64,000 nucleotides of DNA from Rossellomorea sp. BNER (GTDB taxonomy: Bacteria > Bacillota > Bacilli > Bacillales > Bacillaceae_B). Where the stretch lies: positions 62,001-126,000 of the forward strand of contig JANAVG010000012.1 of the NCBI GenBank assembly GCA_024213275.1. The letters run 5' to 3'. This document shows positions 27,887-35,801 of this stretch, one piece after another; within the stretch, counting starts at the first letter, position 1; every line of letters starts with the position of its first letter. A model generated the notes under the pieces. It did no database searches. It saw only the letters and a program-made list of their open reading frames with translations, and was not told the origin of the DNA. A program made the translations under genes and the position numbers.

Positions 27887-28663
27887 TGCTTTTATATACG
27901 TAACCCCTAGCCAATGATTGGCGATATTTGAGAAAATTCCAGAAGATCCTGTAGTAAAGAACGTATGTCTCGGTTTAGCAGATTCTTTTGATAATAGCTT
28001 GTTGTAATGAAGAATCGTACTTACTTCCCGAGCTGTTTCATCACCGGAACTAATCACTTCAATCCATTCCCCCATAAAACTTTCAATAATTGGCTCTAAA
28101 AGAGGATAATGAGTACATCCAAGAATTAACGTATCAATATTTGTGAATTTTAATGGTTCTAATGTGTCAGCAACAATTTCTTCAGCCATTTTCCCAGTGA
28201 TTTCGCCACTCTCTACTAATGGAACAAACTTAGGACAAGCAAGTGAAGTCACTTTAACTTTTTGATTAATCGTTTGTAATGCCTCTGTGTAGGCTTGACT
28301 TCTAACCGTCCCAATCGTTCCAAGGACCCCGATGCTATGATTCCTAGTCTGTTTAATCGCAGCACGTGCCCCTGGCTGGATCACTCCAATAACCGGTATG
28401 TTTAACTCGTTTTGAATTTCTTCTAATACAACAGCTGTCGCGGTATTGCAGGCAATAACAAGCATTTTAATATTGAATTCTAATAAGAATTGAGTTAATT
28501 CCCATGTAAACTGCTTTACTTCTCTTTCTCCTCTTGGCCCATAAGGACATCTAGCTGTATCTCCAAGATAATATATGGTTTCATTAGGTAACTGTCTCAT
28601 GATTTCTTTGGCCACTGTTAGACCTCCGACTCCTGAATCAATTACTCCTATTGGTTGGTTCAC
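27863..28663 (-). CDS. racE: Glutamate racemase
   Basis: Makes D-glutamate for peptidoglycan. 266 aa, GTG start at 28663 after GAGGGG. The two catalytic cysteines are in [10 protein letters not shown] and [26 protein letters not shown] and [13 protein letters not shown] are family landmarks. It starts 9 bp after ysmB in the same direction, so the two are probably cotranscribed. Confidence 0.96.
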   Translation of the reverse strand: MNQPIGVIDSGVGGLTVAKEIMRQLPNETIYYLGDTARCPYGPRGEREVKQFTWELTQFLLEFNIKMLVIACNTATAVVLEEIQNELNIPVIGVIQPGARAAIKQTRNHSIGVLGTIGTVRSQAYTEALQTINQKVKVTSLACPKFVPLVESGEITGKMAEEIVADTLEPLKFTNIDTLILGCTHYPLLEPIIESFMGEWIEVISSGDETAREVSTILHYNKLLSKESAKPRHTFFTTGSSGIFSNIANHWLGVTYIKAKTIRLGI

Positions 28664-28672
28664 AATTTCCCC

Positions 28673-29128
28673 TCATTCTGATTTTATTTCTTGATGTAAT
28701 TTTGTTAAATTTTCGTTTAATGATTGCACCTCTTCTGGAGAAAAGTTTTTCAGCACTTCTTGAAGATAGTGTTGTCGTTTTTTTATCACTTCTTCAATAA
28801 TACGTTCACCTTCTTTTAACAAGTGAATACGTACTACTCTCCGGTCTTTTTCATCCTTAACTCGAACAACTAGTTCATTTTTCTCCATTCGATCGACAAG
28901 ATCTGTCGTTGTACTGCATGCTAAATACATTTTATTCGACAACTCCCCAATCGTCATGTCACCCGCTTCAAATAACCATTGAAGAGCAACAAATTGGGGA
29001 GGGGTTATCGTATATTGGCTTAAAATTTCTCGGCCCTTTTGTTTAATAATAGAAGATATGTATCGTAAGTCTTTTTCTATAAAAGCAAAGACAGCAGTGT
29101 CTTCATTCATTTCAACAGAATCCTTCAT
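28673..29128 (-). CDS. ysmB: MarR-family transcriptional regulator YsmB
   Basis: 151 aa winged-helix regulator. The DNA-binding part includes MTIGELSNKMYLACSTTTDLVDRMEKNELVVRVKDEKDRRVVRIHL, with the wing motif DRRVV. A second ATG (MNEDTAV) is possible. Its target is unknown. Upstream of racE in a two-gene unit, as in B. subtilis. Confidence 0.92.
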   Translation of the reverse strand: MKDSVEMNEDTAVFAFIEKDLRYISSIIKQKGREILSQYTITPPQFVALQWLFEAGDMTIGELSNKMYLACSTTTDLVDRMEKNELVVRVKDEKDRRVVRIHLLKEGERIIEEVIKKRQHYLQEVLKNFSPEEVQSLNENLTKLHQEIKSE

Positions 29129-29383
29129 TTCACTACACTCCTTAGTATCGAACGTTTATCTACATAGCATTGTCACCTTTTTCTCGACAAATTTCAAGTT
29201 TTCTTTTAGGAAGGCTCTTTTCGTATACTATGTTGCTTTAATTATAAACACCTTAAATCATTCAATTCTAGTGAAACATTTATTGCTTTGACGAAAAGAT
29301 GCCCCGAAACCTTATAATTTCGGGTTTCCATTCTTGGTCGAAAAGCAACAATCTATGCCGAAAACAACCTTAAAGAAAAGTAA
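29129..29383. other. Upstream region of ysmB
   Basis: No gene seen. It should hold the ysmB promoter; only a weak match (TTGTCG with a TATGTA at about 18 nt on the minus strand) was noticed. Confidence 0.35.
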
Positions 29384-29494
29384 AAAGGAGATGACCGTTT
29401 GAAATGGCCGCCACTATTTTCTCAAATTATAGAATATCTAAACATCTATAAATTGAAGATCCTAGTAGATCTAACCAAATAGGTCATCTCCTTT
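29384..29494. other. Long-range 13-bp inverted repeat downstream of gerE
   Basis: AAAGGAGATGACC (29384-29396) and GGTCATCTCCTTT (29482-29494) are perfect inverted copies separated by 85 bp. The inner arm lies 3 bp past the gerE stop. On the minus strand the outer arm is followed by a T run (CTTTTTAC), so it could be a terminator with an unusually long loop, or a small structured RNA or miniature element. Confidence 0.6.
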
Positions 29495-29497
29495 ATG

Positions 29498-29722
29498 TTA
29501 TAGCTTGAGTTCCCCCATGCGAAGGAGTTCTACAACTGCTTGTGAACGGCCCTTCACTCCAAGCTTTTGCATGGCGTTGGAAATATGGTTTCGAACTGTT
29601 TTTTCACTAATAAATAATTCTCCTGCGATTTCTTTCGTTGTCTTGTCTTGAACTAACAGCTCGAATACTTCTCTTTCTCTTTTGGTGAGCAACGGTTTGT
29701 GTGTAAAATCATTGTCCTTCAA
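29498..29722 (-). CDS. gerE: Spore coat transcription regulator GerE
   Basis: 74 aa LuxR/FixJ-type helix-turn-helix protein, nearly the whole of which is the DNA-binding domain: [22 protein letters not shown], then [19 protein letters not shown]. It controls late mother-cell coat genes. TTG start at 29722 with GGAGGG upstream. A sigma-K-type promoter at 29789-29816 fits its known timing. Confidence 0.97.
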   Translation of the reverse strand: MKDNDFTHKPLLTKREREVFELLVQDKTTKEIAGELFISEKTVRNHISNAMQKLGVKGRSQAVVELLRMGELKL

Positions 29723-29788
29723 TTATGGTAACCCTCCTTGCCTTCGCCAGCTTTAAACCGCGGGGATGGGTATTGTTGGTCGTCACGT

Positions 29789-29816
29789 TATCATATGAAA
29801 ATTCTCGGTTTAGAGT
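29789..29816 (-). promoter_or_regulatory. Sigma-K promoter of gerE
   Basis: Minus strand AC (complement of 29815-29816), 17 nt, CATATGATA (29789-29797), a full match to the sigma-K pattern AC-N16/17-CATANNNTA, about 67 bp before the gerE start. Confidence 0.7.
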
Positions 29817-29859
29817 GACATAGAGGAGGTGTGATTTCTCAAAAATAGGCAATGATTTT

Positions 29860-30333
29860 TCACTGTTGATTTACCACAACAAAAGCATCATGCTGTAATT
29901 GATCTTTCATTTCATCTGACCAGGATAAACCTTTCCCCGTCTGTTTTGAAATTTGCACGATTGTCCCTCTACCAGTAAAACAAATATCTTCTTTGTTATT
30001 CACTCCCATATAATGTATATCAACCGATGACCTTCCCACGCTTTGAACTTTAACAAACACTTTTATGACTTCATCAAAATAAACTTGTTTTAAAAAGTCA
30101 CATTGGAGGTCAGCAACAACAGGTATACTATGATGTTTAATGTTAACCCATTTCTGCATGAACCCTTTGCTTTTAAAATATTCTACTCTTGCATCTTCAA
30201 AGTAGGTAAACGGGATTGTATTGTTTAGGTGACCAAACATATCTGTTTCAGAAAACCTTACTTTTACTTCATGATAAAATAAAAATCCTCGTTTCCATTC
30301 CTCTATATTCTCAATATATGAAATCTTTTTCAT
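29860..30333 (-). CDS. ysmA: Acyl-CoA thioesterase, 4HBT hotdog fold (YsmA)
   Basis: 157 aa with AGGAGGGG before the ATG. Hotdog-fold thioesterase: VKVRFSETDMFGHLNNTIPFTYFEDARVEYF holds the 4HBT active-site Asp (SETDMFGHLNN). It hydrolyses acyl-CoA thioesters; the natural substrate is not known. It lies upstream of gerE and downstream of the secreted nuclease gene. Confidence 0.88.
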   Translation of the reverse strand: MKKISYIENIEEWKRGFLFYHEVKVRFSETDMFGHLNNTIPFTYFEDARVEYFKSKGFMQKWVNIKHHSIPVVADLQCDFLKQVYFDEVIKVFVKVQSVGRSSVDIHYMGVNNKEDICFTGRGTIVQISKQTGKGLSWSDEMKDQLQHDAFVVVNQQ

Positions 30334-30514
30334 TTTGCCCCTCCTAAAAGATTATGTGGAAGATGCCTTGTTGGTTTCTATATAAACAACTATACATCTA
30401 GTCACAAAAATGAATCACTGTTCATTTTTCTATTATAAGCTATTCTTCACCTTACGAAAAGAAGAAGGTACCAAAAGGAAATCATTCCTCTTAGTACCCT
30501 CTTCATAAAGAATA

Positions 30515-33500
30515 TTATGCTGCCTCTTGATGTTTTTTATCTTTGTCTTTGTCTTTGTCTTTGTCTTTGTCTTTGTCTTTGTCTTTGTCTTTGTCTTTGT
30601 CTTTGTCTTTGTCTTTACATGGCTTATGACCGTTTTTCTTACCTTTACCATTCTTATGTTTATCTTGTTTGTCATGTCCCTTTTTCTTACCTGGGTGCGG
30701 CTTTTCACATTTATCTTCCTCAGGTTGTTCTTCATCAGGCTTTTCACCTTCTAAAATTCTACCTTCAACCTGAGGTGATACAGGACTGTTTAACTCTAAA
30801 TATTCTTGTGTCACTTCATAATCAACGAAGAATAATTCATTCATTCTGCCATCATCTTTAGCTTTTTTGAACATAGAGTAACCATCTCCGCCATCTGCTA
30901 CAAAGGCATTTGTTGCTACTGTATACATTTGGTCGAGCTTCATTTCTTCGAATCCGTTATCAGTCTGAACCTGTACATCAAATACTCTTTCTCCTGTAGG
31001 TTGAGATGGATCGAAATGGAAGCGGAGTCCGGATACTTGCATAAATTGTCCGGCTTGTTCTTCTACTAGTGAAACACTATGTTCTAAAGCTTGTAGAATT
31101 TCTTCTCCAGTCAAGTCCAATGTAACTAATGTATTTCCAAACGGCATTACCGTTAGAAGCTCTCCGAGAGTAATTTCCCCTTCATCAATAGAAGCTCGAA
31201 TCCCTCCTCCGTTTTGCATAGCAATTTGAGTCGGAACTGATTTGTTGGCCTTTTCAAGCATTGCATCCGTAATGAGGTTTCCTAAATTTGTTTCTTTTGT
31301 ACGAACGTCGCTTCTCTCCCCGTTTAATGGAACATTAGTGTGACCAATAACTGTCTTTTTCATCTCTTCAATCGGCTCACTAAGTTCCGCTATACGATTT
31401 GCTGCCCATTCGTCTTGTGGGTAGATAAACTCCCCTGCTTCATTTTTGGCAAGAATATCAATGAGTTCTCCGTTCCACTCAGTGACAACACCTTCTTCAT
31501 TGAATGAAGCTTGAAGTTTTCCTAGGAATTTCGCATATTCATTCGCTTGAACGATAAGGGTTGGCTCAGCTTCCCCATTGACAACAACAGGCTCATCTAA
31601 TTTAGTGTGTGAATGTCCCCCAACAATAATGTCAATCCCAGAGACACTATTGGCTAATTCCTGATCTGATTTGAATCCTAAGTGGGAAAGAACAATGATA
31701 TGATTCACACCTTGTTCCTCCAGTGATGCAATGGTTTCTTCTGTTTTCACTTTAGCATCTTCGAAAACAATTTGATCACTTGGATTTGCTAGGAAAGTAG
31801 TATCTTCTGTTGTTAAACCAATAATCCCCACATTCTTACCCTCTACTTCTTTTACAATGGCAGGATATATTTTCCCTTTTTCTTCAGGTGTGCCAATTTC
31901 ATTTACTTTTAAAGGGTTAAGAACTTGATCTCCCGAAACATTTACATTTGCACTAACAAAAGGAAATTCTGCACCTTCGATAAAATCTGCAAGTGTTTTA
32001 CTATCTTTATCAAATTCATGGTTACCAAAGGTCATAGCATCATATCCGATTTTATTCATAAACTCTAAATCCGCTTGTCCTAGATATTTGTTAAAGAATA
32101 ATGTACCTGAGAATACATCTCCCGCATTTAATAACAACGCATTAGGATTCCCTGAACGAATCGATTTAATCGCTGTATGCATATGTGGAGCATTCTCTAA
32201 ATGTGCATGTGTATCATTCGTATGCATAAGTGTTAAATCTAGAGGTTTGTCCTCAGCATTTAAATCAAGTTGAACTAATACTGGGTCATGATCACTTGCA
32301 CGACCATGTATTTCCATGTAATCGGAGTTGATATTAACAATATCTGCTTCCATATTAGGTGCCAAATTATTTGATACTAGAATATGATCCAATACTTGTG
32401 CATTTCCTTGATAGTTATAAGTATAACGCTCATTCACAGGTAAAGTATCGACAGCATTCGTTAATATATCTCCTTTTAAAACTTCTAAAGGCTTGGAATA
32501 TTGAAAGTCATTCAAATCTCCCATGACGATTACATTTGCATCAGGATTCTTAGATTTTACATCATTAATAAAGCCATTGATGACAGTAGCAATTTCAATT
32601 CTCTTATTTTCACTTTCTAATACTGGAGGCTGAATTTTCCCGAATAGAGGTGCATCTCCACCCTTTGAATTAAAGTGGTTATTGATGACAATAATGTCTT
32701 CTCCATTAAATTCAAACTGAGCTGTTAAGGGTTTTCTAGTATCTTCAAAAATAGGGTTTTGTGGATCAATTCTACCAGGGTTATGTGTTAATGACCCATT
32801 CTCATATGAAACAGCTTCTGTCGCTGTTCCTTTATGAGCTTCTTTTAAACTGACACGATCTGGTTGATAAATGTACCCAACACGAATATTCCCACCTGGT
32901 GCTCCTCCGTCTTTTTTATCCTCCGGAGCAATATCAGTAAATTCATATGTTGGTCCGCCTAATTCTTTGATTTTATCAACTAAAACCTGATAGGATTGGC
33001 TTGCATCTGTGGTTCCAGTATCTGCTTCACCATCATTATCTTGAACTTCTACAAGTCCAATAATATCAGGAGTTTTTAGCTGATTTATAATAGAATGTGC
33101 AATTTTCTCAACTTTTTCTGGATTTGTTTGTGCAGAAAAATTCTCAATATTATAGGTTGCAACTGATATTTCTTCCTCAGTCTCTTCTAGTATAGTAGCA
33201 TTACGCTCAACTGGACTTTCTTCAAGTTCAGGTAAAGTGGACTCATTAGTCAGCAGCTTAAAATTACTATAACTATAGCTTAAAACACCACTAACTAGAT
33301 CTGTAAAACGGTCACCTGTCTTGGCTACAAAGTCTTCACCAGCTTCAATAAAAATCCGTTCTGGATTACTATTGTCTTCCTGTAACAATACTCCACCTTT
33401 ATCAGTGTAGTCCTTTCCTTCCAATAATTCAGGAATAACTGGAACCTCACCATACTTTTGAGGACCCACCACATGTGGACTTTCTAAAGCGATAAGCATT

Positions 33501-34402
33501 CCCTCTAAACTTTCATAAAAATCTATTCCATCTTCTTTAGGATCAAATTGTTGAAATTGATCATTATCAATTATAGAAGTAGGGTATGTAACATCTTCTC
33601 CCACTACAACAGGCTCTGGAAGCTCTTTTTCACTTGTTTTTGTTACAGAGCTTGCAGCAATTTCAGTAAATGTTAAATCCGTTTCAAACCTCTCATAATA
33701 ACCTGCAAGCACGTATTCTTTTACTTCACCATCAACTTTAATAACGTCTCCTGCTTTCAAACCGTGGTCACTCTTATAAACCATTAAACCTTCTGATGTT
33801 TTTGGGTTGTCGTCTGGTTCTAATGATTGAATATAAAATTGACTGCTACTTTCAACAAATGTAACAATTCCTTCTACCTCTTCAACCTGTTGACCTTTTA
33901 ATGGTGATTGGTGACTCTCTCCCTGAATCTCATGGATACCTGGAGCTATTACCGGATCTGGCTCCGGGTCTGGCTCACGATCAGAAAAGACCATTTCTGA
34001 CGGATTTTTTAAACCAGGTACAGTGAAGTATGGTTCAAGATTCCCCGTCACTTGAACTTTTTCACCGATAATATCTGGGTTTGTTTGTAAGCCAAAGTCC
34101 CCTCTGAATGAACTTGGAACTTGTACTGGTAGTAGTTTCGCAGGATCTGTTTCATTTGGTGAATCTGCTAATGCTACGTTATAATCATTCCCAAATGGCG
34201 CTTCAAAATCAAATGAAACCGTTCCTGAGGTATGTGCGACAATATACCCCTCAACTGTTGCCGAACCTTCATTATTCGCAATTGCATCTTCTACTGAAAG
34301 CACTTCATTTGCGGAAGCCGTTCCAGCAAAAGGAATGACTGTGGCTAAAACCATGAAAAATGCAGTAAGAACAGCAAATATTTTTACTTGTTTACTCCTC
34401 AT
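30515..34402 (-). CDS. Secreted bifunctional endonuclease/5'-nucleotidase with Lys-Asp repeat tail
   Basis: 1295 aa. Signal peptide about 1-31 (FAVLTAFFMVLATVIPFAGTASA). OB-fold-like nucleic acid modules lie at about 32-145 and 160-260. An endonuclease/exonuclease/phosphatase domain is at about 408-715 (ISVATYNIENFS, IIGLVEVQDNDG, NNHFNSKGGD, VMGDLNDFQ, SDHDPVLV), a metallophosphatase at about 718-960 (LMHTNDTHAH, GDVFSGT, FGNHEFD, GGHSHT), and a 5'-nucleotidase C domain at about 1015-1200 (MQNGGGIRA, FVADGGDGYSMF). The layout resembles B. subtilis YhcR and ExeM-type nucleases. The C-terminus is a charged Lys/Gly/His tail ending in about a dozen Lys-Asp pairs; no LPxTG motif is present. Probably releases phosphate and nucleosides from external DNA or RNA. 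Confidence 0.9.
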   Translation of the reverse strand: MRSKQVKIFAVLTAFFMVLATVIPFAGTASANEVLSVEDAIANNEGSATVEGYIVAHTSGTVSFDFEAPFGNDYNVALADSPNETDPAKLLPVQVPSSFRGDFGLQTNPDIIGEKVQVTGNLEPYFTVPGLKNPSEMVFSDREPDPEPDPVIAPGIHEIQGESHQSPLKGQQVEEVEGIVTFVESSSQFYIQSLEPDDNPKTSEGLMVYKSDHGLKAGDVIKVDGEVKEYVLAGYYERFETDLTFTEIAASSVTKTSEKELPEPVVVGEDVTYPTSIIDNDQFQQFDPKEDGIDFYESLEGMLIALESPHVVGPQKYGEVPVIPELLEGKDYTDKGGVLLQEDNSNPERIFIEAGEDFVAKTGDRFTDLVSGVLSYSYSNFKLLTNESTLPELEESPVERNATILEETEEEISVATYNIENFSAQTNPEKVEKIAHSIINQLKTPDIIGLVEVQDNDGEADTGTTDASQSYQVLVDKIKELGGPTYEFTDIAPEDKKDGGAPGGNIRVGYIYQPDRVSLKEAHKGTATEAVSYENGSLTHNPGRIDPQNPIFEDTRKPLTAQFEFNGEDIIVINNHFNSKGGDAPLFGKIQPPVLESENKRIEIATVINGFINDVKSKNPDANVIVMGDLNDFQYSKPLEVLKGDILTNAVDTLPVNERYTYNYQGNAQVLDHILVSNNLAPNMEADIVNINSDYMEIHGRASDHDPVLVQLDLNAEDKPLDLTLMHTNDTHAHLENAPHMHTAIKSIRSGNPNALLLNAGDVFSGTLFFNKYLGQADLEFMNKIGYDAMTFGNHEFDKDSKTLADFIEGAEFPFVSANVNVSGDQVLNPLKVNEIGTPEEKGKIYPAIVKEVEGKNVGIIGLTTEDTTFLANPSDQIVFEDAKVKTEETIASLEEQGVNHIIVLSHLGFKSDQELANSVSGIDIIVGGHSHTKLDEPVVVNGEAEPTLIVQANEYAKFLGKLQASFNEEGVVTEWNGELIDILAKNEAGEFIYPQDEWAANRIAELSEPIEEMKKTVIGHTNVPLNGERSDVRTKETNLGNLITDAMLEKANKSVPTQIAMQNGGGIRASIDEGEITLGELLTVMPFGNTLVTLDLTGEEILQALEHSVSLVEEQAGQFMQVSGLRFHFDPSQPTGERVFDVQVQTDNGFEEMKLDQMYTVATNAFVADGGDGYSMFKKAKDDGRMNELFFVDYEVTQEYLELNSPVSPQVEGRILEGEKPDEEQPEEDKCEKPHPGKKKGHDKQDKHKNGKGKKNGHKPCKDKDKDKDKDKDKDKDKDKDKDKDKDKKHQEAA
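30535..30616. repeat. Hexanucleotide tandem repeat coding (Lys-Asp)n
   Basis: CTTTGT on the plus strand is repeated 12 times without interruption at 30541-30612, with half units at each side. On the minus strand it codes AAA-GAC, that is Lys-Asp. The six-base unit keeps the frame whatever its copy number, so length can vary without frameshift. Plus-strand frames across it are artefacts. Confidence 0.95.
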
Positions 34403-34509
34403 TCCTTTATCCTCCTAATGTATATTTTTTCCTACACTACATTTTTCTCATATTACCCGACATTTTTCGATGGTTATTTCAAAATTCAACCAAAAACAGT
34501 ATAAAATCC

Positions 34510-34523
34510 CTAAAACGTTTACA
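34510..34523. promoter_or_regulatory. cre-like (CcpA) site upstream of the nuclease gene
   Basis: Minus strand TGTAAACGTTTTAG agrees with the catabolite-responsive element consensus TGWAANCGNTNWCA at 12 of 14 positions. It overlaps a potential -35 (TTGTAA) whose -10 (TATACT) is at a short 15-nt spacing. About 110 bp before the start codon. Suggests carbon catabolite control; inference only. Confidence 0.4.
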
Positions 34524-34620
34524 ATAGACAGAACATTAGAACTATAATTTTTAATAATAAAATAAATCCTTAGTATGTAGTAAAATTAGTATTGTTCTAT
34601 TTAATTTACTCATACCAATA
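34524..34620. other. AT-rich spacer upstream of the nuclease gene
   Basis: No gene, repeat or structured RNA is recognisable here. The sdhB-nuclease intergenic region as a whole (34403-35033) holds only the cre-like site, repeat C1 and the sdh terminator. Confidence 0.4.
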
Positions 34621-34770
34621 AAAGCGGAAGCGCCTTGAACAGCTCCGACAAGCATAAGGCGAGTCACCAAGGAAGGGGGACTTTTCCCTTCTTGGTGGCT
34701 TGACTTATGACTCGAGGAGCTAGGCGCTGGAGCTGGACACTAGAAAAGCGGAAGCGCCTTGAACAGAGGA
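34621..34770. repeat. Dispersed repeat, family C, copy 1 (plus a second partial head)
   Basis: Starts AAAAGCGGAAGCGCCTTGAA, contains a strong hairpin GTCACCAAGGAAGGG / CCCTTCTTGGTGGC, and closes with GAGCTAGGCGCTGGAGCTGG. At 34745 the head sequence AAAGCGGAAGCGCCTTGAAC begins again, as if a second copy had been truncated. Related pieces lie at 60925-60950 and 63426-63510. The sequence beyond (34771-34985) is T-rich filler without a gene. Confidence 0.85.
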
Positions 34771-34985
34771 TGAAAGGCTAAGTTCACCAAGTTCGTTGAT
34801 ACACAAATTTAATTTTCAATTTTTCAATTCCTTTTTTCAACTTTTTTCCTTTAATCATCAACTTTCGAAGTTTAATATTTAATATTAGCTTTTCTATTTT
34901 CAACCTTTCCGCTTCTATCGATTTCTCGACACAAATTGACAATATTTGTTCCAAAAAAAGATCCGCTTATGAAATGGGACCAAAA

Positions 34986-35018
34986 AAAAGTGTCTGCCGG
35001 TTTTGGGCAAACACTTTT
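34986..35018 (-). terminator. sdhCAB terminator
   Basis: Stem AAAAGTGTCTGCC / GGGCAAACACTTTT with one mismatch and eight T following on the minus strand, 16 bp beyond the sdhB stop. Confidence 0.85.
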
Positions 35019-35033
35019 TTACAATGATTCTAA

Positions 35034-35801
35034 TTAATCTACCATATGGTCGCTTCCAAAGAAGCTCTTAAACATTTGGAAAGTGGTCTCACGGTTTAAT
35101 GCTGCGATTGAAGTTGTCAAAGGAATTCCTTTTGGACAAGATTGTACACAGTTCTGTGAGTTACCACAGTTGGCAAGTCCACCGTCACCCATAATCGACT
35201 CTAATCTCTCATCTTTGTTCATCGCCCCTGTTGGATGAGCGTTAAACAAACGAACCTGAGACAATGGTGCAGGACCAATAAAGTCAGATTTGCTGTTAAC
35301 ATTTGGACACGCTTCAAGACAAACACCACATGTCATACATTTTGATAGTTCATATGCCCATTGACGTTTTTTCTCTGGCATACGAGGACCTGGTCCTAAA
35401 TCATATGTTCCATCAATTGGAATCCAGGCTTTAACCTTTTTCAAGGAATCGAACATACGGCTACGATCCACTTGTAAGTCACGGACTACAGGGAACGTAC
35501 GCATAGGCTCAAGACGAATCGGTTGTTCCAACTTATCAACAAGTGCTGTACACGATTGACGTGGTTTCCCATTGATAACCATCGAACAAGCTCCACAAAC
35601 CTCTTCAAGACAGTTCATGTCCCAGTTAATTGGAGTCGTTTTTTCCCCTTTTGCATTAACTGGATTACGGCGTATTTCCATGAGTGCTGAGATAACATTC
35701 ATATTAGGGCGATAATCAAGAACAAATTCTTCTGGATAAGGAGCTTTATCAGGGTGATCTTGACGAGTTATGATAAAACGAACCGTTTTCTTTTCACTCA
35801 T
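35034..35801 (-). CDS. sdhB: Succinate dehydrogenase iron-sulfur subunit
   Basis: Passes electrons from the flavoprotein to cytochrome b558. 255 aa from the ATG at 35801, chosen over the adjacent ATG at 35804 by homology and spacing. Three cluster motifs are present: CLEEVCGACSMVINGKPRQSC for 2Fe-2S, CMTCGVCLEACP for 4Fe-4S, and CGNSQNCVQSCPKG for 3Fe-4S. The start shares one base with the sdhA stop (TGATG). Last gene of sdhCAB. Confidence 0.96.
   Translation of the reverse strand: MSEKKTVRFIITRQDHPDKAPYPEEFVLDYRPNMNVISALMEIRRNPVNAKGEKTTPINWDMNCLEEVCGACSMVINGKPRQSCTALVDKLEQPIRLEPMRTFPVVRDLQVDRSRMFDSLKKVKAWIPIDGTYDLGPGPRMPEKKRQWAYELSKCMTCGVCLEACPNVNSKSDFIGPAPLSQVRLFNAHPTGAMNKDERLESIMGDGGLANCGNSQNCVQSCPKGIPLTTSIAALNRETTFQMFKSFFGSDHMVD

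Noticed and set aside
30535-30616. Possible CRISPR or minisatellite array
   Set aside because: The unit is 6 bp with no spacers, inside a coding region, with no cas genes nearby. No CRISPR array was seen anywhere in the window.
30517-30861. Plus-strand frames rich in Leu-Cys or Phe-Val repeats
   Set aside because: They are the antisense reading of the (Lys-Asp)n hexanucleotide repeat and the nuclease C-terminus; no ribosome site and pure low complexity.
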